DNA from: Aquamicrobium sp.
GTDB taxonomy: Bacteria; Pseudomonadota; Alphaproteobacteria; Rhizobiales; Rhizobiaceae
Direction: 5' to 3'
DNA: 64,000 nucleotides
Assembly: GCF_023954335.1 (NCBI RefSeq)
Contig: NZ_JAMLIE010000002.1
Span: forward strand, 310,001-374,000
Shown: in pieces, positions 1-6,699 of the stretch
How the letters are laid out: the number at the start of each line of letters is the position of its first letter
Position numbering within the stretch: position 1 is the stretch's first letter
Translations under genes and position numbers: made by a program
Notes under the pieces: generated by a model
Seen by the model: only the letters and a program-made list of their open reading frames with translations
What the model was told of the DNA's origin: nothing
Database searches by the model: none

Positions 1-785
1 GCTCGAGCCACGGCTGCGGGGCAAAGCAGATAGTTCTCTATATGGCGCCGACGCCAGACGCGGATCAGCATATCCTCATGTGGCGAATGCAAGCCCTTGT
101 CCCGAAGATTCGTCGGATCGACCGTTTCAAGGCTCTGGTCGTCCCTATCCCTGATGCTGATAGCCTTCAGACCCGGCACCTCGTCCTGAAGCTGTAGGAA
201 CAGATTCTTCCGTTCCTTGCTGCTGCCCGTCCACGGCCAGATGACGAGATTCTCGGGCCATACCAACCCAGCCCTACCCGCCAGTGTCTTGAGTATTCGT
301 GCGTCGCTGGCGCTTTCGACAATCAGCAGCTTCTTAGAATTCCGGAGAGGGTCGAGCTTCGGCGCATAGTTGCTTCCCAGTCCTAGAAATAGCGAGATCT
401 TCTGATTGGCTTCCTTTAGATATTTCCCTCCGGTCGCTTTGAATTCCATGACCGATGCTGGGTCTGCCCAGCGGAGAATCTCGGTGCTGTGGGTCGCCAT
501 CAGCACCTGCTTTCCACTAGCTCTGACAATGTCTTCCAGCGCCTCGACAAGCTGCGACTGAAGCGATGGATGCAGATGGGCATCCGGTTCATCCAGAAGC
601 AGAACTCTGACAGTTTGGCTGAGGGCCAGCACGTAAACGCTTGTCCATTGTAAGAAGCCGCTGCCTTCGGCCATTAGGTCGCGTGGCTTGTAGTTCGGAA
701 CGCGCACGAACTTCGTGCCGTCGAGCTTGCCCTTCACGCATTCGACCTTGATCGACGTGTGGAACAGGTCATTGAAGGGTTCGGC
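1..785 (-). pseudogene. OLD-family/TOPRIM-type ATP-dependent nuclease, fragment
   Basis: An open minus-strand frame runs from about 785 to the window edge without a stop. It encodes the C-terminal half of an ABC-type ATPase: Walker B LLLDEPDAHLHPS (near 560-600), an H-loop ATHST (near 490), then a TOPRIM-like segment with KKLLIVES (near 320-340) and IRDRDDQ (near 135-155). ABC ATPase plus TOPRIM is the layout of OLD-type nucleases, including GajA-like defence nucleases. The N-terminal Walker A part should lie at higher coordinates, but an MFS gene occupies that space. The gene is therefore 5'-truncated here, and its 3' end is outside the window. The exact junction (about 760-840) cannot be fixed by eye. 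The family call is firm; the defence role is inference. Confidence 0.7.
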
Positions 786-1826
786 GCGCTCTCCCTCGGC
801 CTGCTCGCCGCCGGCATCGTATCTCCTCGCGTGGGCGATGCCATCGGCCAGCATGGCGGGCGGCCGGTTCTGGCGGCCGCGTGCCTGCTCCTTGCCGCCG
901 GCCTCGTCATCCTTGCGGCCGCTCCGTCCCTATGGGTGTTCGTCGCGGGATGGGTCGTGCTCGGCCTCGGCATGGGAGCGGGCCTCTATGATGCCGCCTT
1001 CGCAACGCTCGGCGGCTACTACGGCCATTCGGCGCGATCCGCCATAACCACCCTGACGCTGTGGGGCGGCTTCGCAAGCACGGTCTGCTGGCCGCTCTCG
1101 GCTCTCTTTCTGGAGCATTGGGGATGGCGGGGAACATGCGCCGCCTATGCCGCCATCCACCTCGCCATCTGCCTGCCGCTCGTGCTGCTTGTCCTGCCGG
1201 GCAACGGCAAACCCAAGCCTGTCAGCGGCCTACGCGAGATGCCACGCTTGGCGCTACACGGTCACGAACGCCGGGCCTATCTGACCATGATGGCGATCAT
1301 CGTTCTGGCTGGTCTTGGTGTCACCATCGTTTCGGTGCATCTGCTGACCCTGTTGCAGCAACGCGGCTTCTCGCTGGCCGAAGCGGTTGCGCTCGGGGCG
1401 CTGATTGGTCCGGCGCAAGTCGCCGGCCGTATCGGTGAAATGGTGAGCGGAGGGCGGCATCATCCGTTCTGGACGCTCGCAATCGCTACGGCTTTCGGGG
1501 CGGCAGGAATGACGATGCTCGCCGCCGGCTTCCCCGTCATCGGGTTATCGCTCGTCCTCTACGGCGCTGGCAACGGCATCTTTTCTATAGCCAAGGGGGC
1601 GCTTCCGCTCGCTCTGTTCGGTCCCGCACGCTATGCGCCGATCATGGGAAGGTTGGCGCGACCGGGCCTCATCGCCCAAGCGGTCGGGCCGACCATGGGC
1701 GCACTTCTGCTTTCCGTTGCCGGGACAGACCAGACCCTAATCATGCTGGCTGCGCTTGCCCTCGCCAATCTGGCGCTCGTTGCGCTGCTGTGGGGGCCGG
1801 TCAAAGCAAATAAAGCCTCATTATAG
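759..1826 (+). pseudogene. MFS transporter, 5'-truncated
   Basis: Encodes about 355 residues with ten or so hydrophobic helices and the MFS signature around residues 25-33 (PRVGDAIGQHGGR, matching the G-x-x-x-D/G-R-x-G-R loop between helices 2 and 3). MFS transporters are usually about 400 residues. Here roughly the first 45-50 residues, including helix 1, are missing. The first codons (GTG at 759) lie in sequence that encodes the truncated ATPase on the other strand, so the start is probably an accident of the junction. The C-terminus is intact and ends at 1826. The substrate cannot be told. Probably non-functional cargo or flanking host DNA. Confidence 0.7.
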
Positions 1827-2014
1827 GGCTCCGGTTAGCGTCGCAAAAATCCCAAAACCGCTGATCGATGGACGACTGCGGGTGCCTGCGTGATGTTCTT
1901 CGTGAAGGAGAAACGGATCGGGCAAAGAGCTGCATAGAGATGCAAGGCCGTGCTTTGCACGACTGTTCCTCTTCAATTAACCGTCGTGAACGACGCAGCG
2001 GAGCAACCTACCAA

Positions 2015-2040
2015 GTGTCAGGTGTTACCCAATTTGACAC
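2015..2040. repeat. Inverted repeat GTGTCA/TGACAC
   Basis: Perfect 6-bp arms separated by 14 bases, with an internal ACCCAAT direct repeat. It could be a remnant of an insertion-sequence end or an operator. No transposase gene is nearby, so this is only a structural note. Confidence 0.35.
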
Positions 2041-2138
2041 CCAATCGGGTCTATGCGTACATGATGAAATGCAGAAATAAGGTTAAGTATCTGAAAAATA
2101 TAGACTTTTTTGGTAGCGGAGGACCGTCTCAGCCTACG

Positions 2139-2166
2139 CTATACCCCCAAAAACCGGGGGTTATAG
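2139..2166. repeat. C5/G5 hairpin flanked by direct repeats
   Basis: CTATACCCCC pairs with GGGGGTTATAG (one bulged T) across a 7-base A-rich loop. Imperfect 24-bp direct repeats (starting at 2111 and 2168, shared core TGGTAGCGG and CCGYCTCA) lie on either side. There is no T-tract, so a rho-independent terminator is unlikely. A recombination or element-end structure is possible. Confidence 0.4.
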
Positions 2167-2302
2167 GTGGTAGCGGGAGACCGCCTCATCCTGGATTAAG
2201 TCATAACCACCAGTTCTGGAACCGCGACTCCCATCCGAGACGATTGCCCGGCGTCAGCGTTCCATACTCCCTGAAAATTCGCAAGCGAGCCTAGCCGGCT
2301 CT

Positions 2303-2328
2303 GCCGACCTTCATTGCACAAGGTCGGC
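2303..2328. repeat. 8-bp stem hairpin just upstream of the first operator site
   Basis: GCCGACCT (2303-2310) pairs perfectly with AGGTCGGC (2321-2328) across a 10-base loop. No T-run follows. Its place 19 bp before the first TGCAAT palindrome suggests a boundary or transcription-attenuation element, but nothing decides between these. Confidence 0.4.
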
Positions 2329-2346
2329 TACCTGCCATAGTTGAAT

Positions 2347-2360
2347 TGCAATCAATTGCA
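2347..2360 (+). promoter_or_regulatory. TGCAATCAATTGCA operator-like site 1
   Basis: Perfect copy of the phage-wide palindrome, the leftmost one in the window. It lies 37 bp upstream of the first phage gene start (GTG 2397) and within the extended form TTGCAATCAATTGCAA. Confidence 0.8.
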
Positions 2361-2396
2361 AAATTGACGCCGGGTGCGTCAAGAGAGGCAGCGATA

Positions 2397-2636
2397 GTGG
2401 TGGACACGGGAACAACGGACGAGATTGCCCAGATGCTCTCGGCGGCCGTCGACGACATGGCTCTGGACTTCCCGCTAGTCGGGTTCGTGCTCATGGCTGT
2501 CGTGGATCGCGAGGGTGACGGGTCGTCTGTCATCGCCGTGAAGAACATCGACGACGACGCCTTCGACACGGTCGTCAAGCAGCTTGCCGAGGGCAACGGC
2601 GGTGGACTGCTGCTCCACCCGCATCACATCAACTGA
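2397..2636 (+). CDS. Hypothetical protein, first phage gene
   Basis: A 79-residue acidic protein not recognised as a known family. The GTG at 2397 is chosen because AGAGAGG (2382-2388) sits 8 bases upstream; a TTG at 2346 would place the operator palindrome inside the gene. The visible sequence has a hydrophobic beta-like stretch (FPLVGFVLMAVVD) and a second one near SSVIAVKNI, followed by a helix, so a small alpha/beta fold. It is followed after 10 bases by the AAA+ ATPase gene, probably as one transcript from the operator-proximal promoter region. Confidence 0.6.
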   Translation: MVDTGTTDEIAQMLSAAVDDMALDFPLVGFVLMAVVDREGDGSSVIAVKNIDDDAFDTVVKQLAEGNGGGLLLHPHHIN

Positions 2637-2646
2637 GGAGCGTGAA

Positions 2647-3552
2647 ATGGAAGACGAAATCGATATCAAGATCGAAGACACCGGCGCCGCCTGGGCCACG
2701 TCCAATGGTCGCTTCTGGGTGCCCACCCCGATTGCGAACCGCCTGCCCTGCGGCGTGTACAGCGTCGCCGTCAGTCAGCGCCTTGGCCCCTACCTCGATC
2801 AGGTGCGGGTGGTGAAGGACGATCTGGTGGTCCTGCCCGGCATGGGCGCCGATGTGGTGCTGGACGAGATTGAGCAGTTCGTGCAGCGCAAGGATCGCTA
2901 CAAGGCGCGCGGGGTCGTGCATAAGCGCGGCATCATCATGGAAGGCCCTCCGGGCTCCGGCAAGACCTCGAACACCGAGCTGATGATCGAGCTGTTCGTC
3001 AACAAGTTCGACGGTGTGGTCTTTCTCGCCCAGGACCCGAGCGCGGTCGCTCTCGGCATCGGCCTGATCCGCAAGCGGGAACCCGAGCGCCTGATCATGG
3101 TGGTGATCGAAGATATCGACGCGGTTGTCCGCGGCGGCGGCGAGGAGCATCTGCTGAACCTGCTCGACGGCAAGCACCAGGCCGACGGCGTGGTGGTCGT
3201 GGCGACCACGAACCACCTGAACAAACTGCCCGACAGGATCGCCAACCGACCGAGCCGCTTCGACCTCGTCGTGCAGATCGGCCTTCCCGCCGCGGAGGCG
3301 CGCGATGCCTTCCTCAAGGCGAAGGAGCCGCAGATGTCGGACGCGCAGCGGAAGGCCGTCGTCGACATCACCGATGGCTACAGCATTGCTCACCTGAAGG
3401 AACTGATGCTGCTGACGGAAGTCTACGAAATGCCGCTGGAGGCCGCCCACGCCCGTATCAAGGCGATCATGGAGCGCAAGCTGATGCCGGAACAGGCGAC
3501 CCTCAAAGCGGTCAAGGTGCCGGCAGCATTCTCGATCCAGGACGCGGCCTGA
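2647..3552 (+). CDS. AAA+ ATPase
   Basis: A 301-residue cytoplasmic AAA+ ATPase. Walker A GPPGSGKT lies around residues 99-106, Walker B VVIEDIDA around 153-160, sensor-1 ATTNH around 190, and an arginine-finger segment NRPSRFD around 204-210. This resembles the single AAA module of the Bcs1/CDC48 type. The N-terminal ~90 residues form a separate domain of unknown role. The ATG at 2647 is supported by GAGGAG at 2635-2640. A rho-independent terminator follows directly. The substrate is unknown; remodelling of a phage or host protein complex is the most that can be inferred. A second, unrelated-looking AAA+ gene lies at 60981. Confidence 0.85.
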   Translation: MEDEIDIKIEDTGAAWATSNGRFWVPTPIANRLPCGVYSVAVSQRLGPYLDQVRVVKDDLVVLPGMGADVVLDEIEQFVQRKDRYKARGVVHKRGIIMEGPPGSGKTSNTELMIELFVNKFDGVVFLAQDPSAVALGIGLIRKREPERLIMVVIEDIDAVVRGGGEEHLLNLLDGKHQADGVVVVATTNHLNKLPDRIANRPSRFDLVVQIGLPAAEARDAFLKAKEPQMSDAQRKAVVDITDGYSIAHLKELMLLTEVYEMPLEAAHARIKAIMERKLMPEQATLKAVKVPAAFSIQDAA

Positions 3553-3564
3553 TCGATGATCCAA

Positions 3565-3590
3565 GGGGCGCCCTTCGAGGCGCCCTTTTT
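3565..3590 (+). terminator. Rho-independent terminator after the AAA+ gene
   Basis: GGGCGCC (3566-3572) pairs with GGCGCCC (3579-3585) across a CTTCGA loop, followed by TTTTT. It lies 14 bases past the stop of the AAA+ gene and ends the first transcription unit. Confidence 0.85.
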
Positions 3591-3716
3591 CAATCAGGTC
3601 GAGGATCTCGCCGCGTCCGCTGCTCCCATGCCGGGCAAGGAGATCGGCTTGAACGAAAGCCGGCCTGACAAGCGTCTCCAACTGTCAAGCATCTTGTTTT
3701 CGGGTAGGCGCAGAGA

Positions 3717-3745
3717 TTGCGCCAAAACCTGTGCGGCACTTTATG
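3717..3745 (+). promoter_or_regulatory. Putative promoter for the GNAT-XRE operon
   Basis: TTGCGC (3717-3722), 17-bp spacer, TTTATG (3740-3745). Weak consensus, but it lies between the terminator and the two operator-like palindromes at 3761 and 3787. Confidence 0.35.
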
Positions 3746-3760
3746 TTTCCTGTCGCGCGG

Positions 3761-3774
3761 CTGACTCAAGTCAG
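3761..3774 (+). promoter_or_regulatory. CTGACTCAAGTCAG palindrome, single-copy operator candidate
   Basis: Perfect 6-bp arms CTGACT/AGTCAG with a CA centre: the same geometry as the phage-wide TGCAAT-CA-ATTGCA sites but with different arms. It lies downstream of a putative promoter and upstream of the operon encoding the XRE protein, as expected for an autoregulatory operator. Confidence 0.5.
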
Positions 3775-3786
3775 TTATCTCTTTTT

Positions 3787-3800
3787 CGCAACTAATTGCA
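3787..3800 (+). promoter_or_regulatory. Degenerate operator-like site CGCAACTAATTGCA
   Basis: The right arm ATTGCA is intact and the left arm has two changes. It lies in the leader of the GNAT-XRE operon, 12 bp downstream of the CTGACT palindrome. Confidence 0.55.
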
Positions 3801-3839
3801 AATTCGCAGAGAAACCGATGACCAGGAGGGTGCGCGTCT

Positions 3840-4250
3840 GTGATTTCGATCGGCTACAGCAAAAGCACCCAGAACACGAAGGCTTTTGCGCTCGTTGTCG
3901 AAGGGTGGAACGAACTGGTGCAGGAGGGAATGACTCTCGACCAGATCAGCTTTCCATACGCGGCAACGGACGCCGAAGTCCTGTTTGCCGATCTCCACAA
4001 CGAGACGGTGGGATGTCTCCTGTGGCGGCACAGCGCAGGCACCCAGACGTTCCATGTGACCATGGCCTACGTGGAGCCGTCCAGCCGGAAGAAGGGCGTG
4101 TTCAAGGAGCTGGTGCAGAGCCTCAAGAAGCTCGCCAAGCAGCGACAGGTTACCCGGATCAGCTTCGAGTTCGGCGCCGGCAACGATGTTGCCGAGGACG
4201 TCATGGAAGCGATCGGTGCGCGCCTCTCGTCCGTGGTCTACGAGATGTGA
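3840..4250 (+). CDS. GNAT-family acetyltransferase-like protein
   Basis: A 136-residue protein with the order of secondary structure seen in GNAT acetyltransferases: an N-terminal helix, a central beta-strand segment (HNETVGCLLWR, then QTFHVTMAYVEPSSR around residues 60-82), a basic KKGVFKELVQSLKKLA segment around 83-98 in the position of the acetyl-CoA loop and helix alpha3, and a C-terminal strand ITRISFEFGAGN-like. The canonical Q/R-x-x-G-x-G/A loop is only loosely matched (SSRKKGVF), so activity is uncertain. The GTG at 3840 has AGGAGGG (3825-3831) upstream. Seven bases separate it from the XRE gene, so the two are co-transcribed. Confidence 0.55.
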   Translation: MISIGYSKSTQNTKAFALVVEGWNELVQEGMTLDQISFPYAATDAEVLFADLHNETVGCLLWRHSAGTQTFHVTMAYVEPSSRKKGVFKELVQSLKKLAKQRQVTRISFEFGAGNDVAEDVMEAIGARLSSVVYEM

Positions 4251-4257
4251 GGCCGGC

Positions 4258-4590
4258 ATGCAGCAGAGCAATTTTTGGGGGAACCTGATCCACAAGCTAC
4301 GGATAGAGCAAGGGGTATCGCAGCGCGTCCTTGCCGACCGGGCGCAAGTCAACCGCAACACGCTCCGTCGCATCGAGGCCGGCAAGACCTCCGCAGAGAT
4401 CGCCACCATGGAGCGTATCCTCCGCTATCTCGGGTATGAGCTGGAGGTGATGGAGGAAGTCAGCCGTGATGAGCGGCTACGCCGGCAGGCGGCTATCGAG
4501 ACAAACCCGGATCGCAGGTCGAAGCTGGCGATGAGCCGCATCCTGACGATGGACCTCCTGGCGACAACCGGCTTGATCCGGCTCGACTAA
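4258..4590 (+). CDS. XRE-family HTH transcriptional regulator
   Basis: A 110-residue protein whose first ~65 residues are a Cro/CI-type helix-turn-helix: LIHKLRIEQGVSQRVLADRA then VNRNTLRRIEAGKTSAEI, the recognition helix being around residues 29-40, with MERILRYLGYELEVME closing the five-helix bundle. The C-terminal 45 residues are basic and helical. There is no peptidase-type CI oligomerisation domain. XRE dimers bind palindromes with arms of about this length. Its gene is preceded by two such palindromes (3761, 3787) and followed by another (4607). It is therefore the first candidate to bind the phage-wide TGCAAT sites, to control its own operon, or both; which is not shown by sequence alone. 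Confidence 0.85.
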   Translation: MQQSNFWGNLIHKLRIEQGVSQRVLADRAQVNRNTLRRIEAGKTSAEIATMERILRYLGYELEVMEEVSRDERLRRQAAIETNPDRRSKLAMSRILTMDLLATTGLIRLD

Positions 4591-4600
4591 ACGCTATGAT
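4573..4600 (+). promoter_or_regulatory. Putative promoter, TTGATC-N16-TATGAT
   Basis: -35-like TTGATC (4573-4578), 16-bp spacer, -10-like TATGAT (4595-4600). The operator at 4607-4620 would cover the start of transcription. TTGATC recurs in the same role at 16832 and 20021. Confidence 0.55.
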
Positions 4601-4606
4601 AAATTT

Positions 4607-4620
4607 TGCAATCAATTGCA
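4607..4620 (+). promoter_or_regulatory. TGCAATCAATTGCA operator-like site
   Basis: Perfect copy, 7 bp downstream of a -10-like TATGAT and 20 bp before the GTG of the next gene; binding here would block initiation. Confidence 0.8.
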
Positions 4621-4639
4621 CTATTCCAAGGAGGGAAAA

Positions 4640-5158
4640 GTGGCAGAATTTGCGGAGCCGACGTTCAATCAGATCCTGCATGTGACCGGGCTCGCCCAGG
4701 CATACGCCGAGAGCATCGATGATGAGGACGAGGACCAGCCTTCCGAATGGGAATGGGAGGCCATCCAGAAGGTCCGCGAATGGGCGGCCGCGCTGGAGCA
4801 CCTCGACGAGGAGAGCCAGGTGCAGCTCGCCCTGGACGTGCTCAAGAAGCACGGGATGCCAGCAGCGCCGCTCGGTCCCAATGCCATGCACGTCGAGACG
4901 TGCCTCACCGTCAGCACCGCGCACATATCCGCGCTGACAGCTGAATACCTAAACGCCGGTGAGACCTTCGACCTGATCGTCTTCGACAAGGGCGGTTATG
5001 GTTGGTGGTTCTTTGTTGGCGACCTGCCCGAGGACACCTCGCAAGTCCCGCAAGATCTGCTCGCGGCGATCAACGTGGCTCGGGAGTTGGGCTGCCCGTG
5101 GCTGTGCCTGGATCAGGCCGCCGATCAGCTGGATGATCTCCCGGCCTATGAATGGTGA
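4640..5158 (+). CDS. Hypothetical protein, DUF5983-like C-terminus
   Basis: A 172-residue acidic protein. The first ~75 residues are helical and rich in Glu/Asp. The second half, starting at the METCLTVSTAHISA-like segment and running through GGYGWWFFVGDL and a C-terminal GCPWLCLDQAADQLDDLP, resembles DUF5983 proteins of plasmids and phages, whose function is unknown. GTG 4640 is chosen because CCAAGGAGGG (4626-4635) lies 4 bases upstream; a TTG inside the operator is the alternative. The RapZ-like gene follows after 3 bases. Confidence 0.6.
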   Translation: MAEFAEPTFNQILHVTGLAQAYAESIDDEDEDQPSEWEWEAIQKVREWAAALEHLDEESQVQLALDVLKKHGMPAAPLGPNAMHVETCLTVSTAHISALTAEYLNAGETFDLIVFDKGGYGWWFFVGDLPEDTSQVPQDLLAAINVARELGCPWLCLDQAADQLDDLPAYEW

Positions 5159-5161
5159 CCC

Positions 5162-5500
5162 GTGCTCACGATTCTCTCGTTCGGCTTCAAGTTCGGTACG
5201 CCCGACGGCCTCGGCCCGCATTTCATCATCGACTGCCGCGCGCTGCCAAACCCGCATGGCCGCCCGGACATGCGAGAGCTGACCGGTAAGGACGCGCCGG
5301 TCCAGGAGTTCGTCAAGCGTGACGGTCGCTACATTGCGCTCACGGGAGACGTCGATCGCCTGATTTCCGAGGGTGCGAAAGTGATTGCCTTCGGCTGCGT
5401 CGGTGGCCGGCACCGTTCCGTGACGATGGCCGAGTTGACCTGCGACCGTCTTGTGAAACTCGGACACGATGTCGAGGTCGTGCATCGGGAAATCGACTGA
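5162..5500 (+). CDS. Stand-alone RapZ C-terminal-domain protein
   Basis: A 112-residue protein that matches the C-terminal domain of the RNase adapter RapZ almost end to end: FGFKFGTP (residues 6-13), DCRALPNPHG (23-33), RELTGKDAPV (37-47), GCVGGRHRSV (about 79-88) and a closing VEVVHREID. In enterobacteria this domain binds GlcN6P and the small RNAs GlmY/GlmZ and so controls amino-sugar precursor synthesis. The N-terminal Walker-type kinase-like domain of RapZ is absent. The gene sits directly upstream of an amino-sugar/glycan cluster. Homology is clear; a role in tuning hexosamine supply is inference. Confidence 0.8.
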   Translation: MLTILSFGFKFGTPDGLGPHFIIDCRALPNPHGRPDMRELTGKDAPVQEFVKRDGRYIALTGDVDRLISEGAKVIAFGCVGGRHRSVTMAELTCDRLVKLGHDVEVVHREID

Positions 5501-5530
5501 AGATCGCCTCTCCCTTTTTGCTCAATTTTA

Positions 5531-5544
5531 TGCAATCAATTGCA
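5531..5544 (+). promoter_or_regulatory. TGCAATCAATTGCA operator-like site
   Basis: Perfect copy in the 59-bp gap before the DegT gene, 16 bp upstream of its ATG. It is the last site before a 4.7-kb gap covering most of the glycan cluster. Confidence 0.8.
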
Positions 5545-5559
5545 AAAAGAGGAAAGCCG

Positions 5560-6699
5560 ATGCCGATACCGTTCGCCAAGCCGGATATTACCGAAGCCGA
5601 GATTACCGCCATTTCGAACTGCCTGCGTTCCGGTTGGCTGACGACGGGCGGGGTGACCGCTGAATTCGAGAGACGTTTCGCGGAGACTGTCGGGGCGAAG
5701 TATGCCCTCGCAGTCACCAGCGCGACGATGGGGGCGCTTCTCGTTCTTGATGCCCTCGGGATCGGCGCGGGGGACGAGGTGATCGTGCCGGCCTACACAT
5801 TCTCCGGCCCGGCCATGATGGCGCGGCGGCTCGGCGCCAGGGTGGTCTTTGCCGACAGCCGGGCCAGCTCGCCGGAGATGTCGTGGGAGGACGCGCTCGC
5901 CAAGGTGACGAGCCGCACCAAGGCGATCATGCCGACGGACTTTGCCGGGAACCCGTGGGAAGCCGGTATCGAGAGCCTCGAGACGCATTTCCGGGACATT
6001 CCGATCATCCATGACGCGGCGCATGCGTTCCCGGCGGCCTATAGCGACGGGTCGAAGGTCGGCTCCAAGGGTCTCGCAACCTTCTTCTCGTTCTACGCCA
6101 CCAAGACCCTGACGACCGGCGACGGCGGGATGGTCACGACGAACGATGACGATCTCGCCGCTCGCATCCGCAAACTCCGGCAGCACGGCTTCAACAAGCA
6201 GCTGTTCGACCGCTACACGAACATCCAGGCAGGTTGGGCGTATGCGATCGAGGACAATGGCTGGAAGGCCAACCTGACTGACCTCGCCTCGTCCGTCGGC
6301 CTCGTCCAGCTCGAACGCGCCCAGGAGATGCTGGAGAAGCGCCGGGCCATCGCGAGCCTCTACGACAGCATCTTCACCCGCACGAACCTTCCGGTGCGCC
6401 CGCTCGGCCATGACGAGGGCTCGGCCTTTCACCTGTACCCAATCTACGTCGAGAACCGCGACGACTTCATCACGCGCATGGCGGGCCACGGCATCCAGTG
6501 CTCGGTCCATTTCATCCCATTGCCGTTGCACCCAGCCTGGCAGGACGCTGGCGCCCCTCGCTGCCTGAACGCCGAAAACCACTTCATGAGGACGGTCAGC
6601 CTGCCGATCTACCCGACCATGGCGGTGGTCGACGTGGCCAAGGTTCTCGATGCCGCGATCACCAGCCTGAAGGAGCAGCTCGAATGCTCGCAGGCTTGA
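5560..6699 (+). CDS. DegT/DnrJ/EryC1-family PLP aminotransferase
   Basis: A 379-residue sugar aminotransferase of normal family length. Visible marks: IPFAKPDITEAEI start, GWLTTGG near residue 26, TSATMGALL near 50 (PLP phosphate site), DAAHAF near 155-160, and the Schiff-base lysine in YATKTLTTGDGG around residue 181. The family transfers an amino group to a 3- or 4-keto nucleotide sugar. The ATG at 5560 has AGAGGAAA upstream. Its end overlaps the next gene by 16 bp, so the two are translationally coupled. The partner dehydratase would make the keto-sugar substrate. Confidence 0.9.
   Translation: MPIPFAKPDITEAEITAISNCLRSGWLTTGGVTAEFERRFAETVGAKYALAVTSATMGALLVLDALGIGAGDEVIVPAYTFSGPAMMARRLGARVVFADSRASSPEMSWEDALAKVTSRTKAIMPTDFAGNPWEAGIESLETHFRDIPIIHDAAHAFPAAYSDGSKVGSKGLATFFSFYATKTLTTGDGGMVTTNDDDLAARIRKLRQHGFNKQLFDRYTNIQAGWAYAIEDNGWKANLTDLASSVGLVQLERAQEMLEKRRAIASLYDSIFTRTNLPVRPLGHDEGSAFHLYPIYVENRDDFITRMAGHGIQCSVHFIPLPLHPAWQDAGAPRCLNAENHFMRTVSLPIYPTMAVVDVAKVLDAAITSLKEQLECSQA

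Larger units (their letters stand above)
1827..2346. other. Non-coding stretch at the left border of the phage block
   Basis: About 520 bases without a convincing gene; the small open frames here show no start signals or recognisable composition. It holds GTGTCA-N14-TGACAC (2015-2040), two imperfect direct repeats starting TGGTAGCGG (2111 and 2168) flanking a C5/G5 hairpin, and an 8-bp hairpin at 2303-2328. Local composition is more AT-rich around 2060-2110. It separates the truncated host-like genes from the first operator site at 2347. Confidence 0.5.

Noticed and set aside
2111..2191. tRNA 3' ends suggested by TGGTAGCGGGAGA-like sequence
   Set aside because: No T-arm (GGTTCGA-like) or cloverleaf can be drawn on either strand; only the direct repeats remain.
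1868..2294. Small open frames in the left non-coding border
   Set aside because: No ribosome sites, no protein-like composition, and they overlap each other and the repeats.
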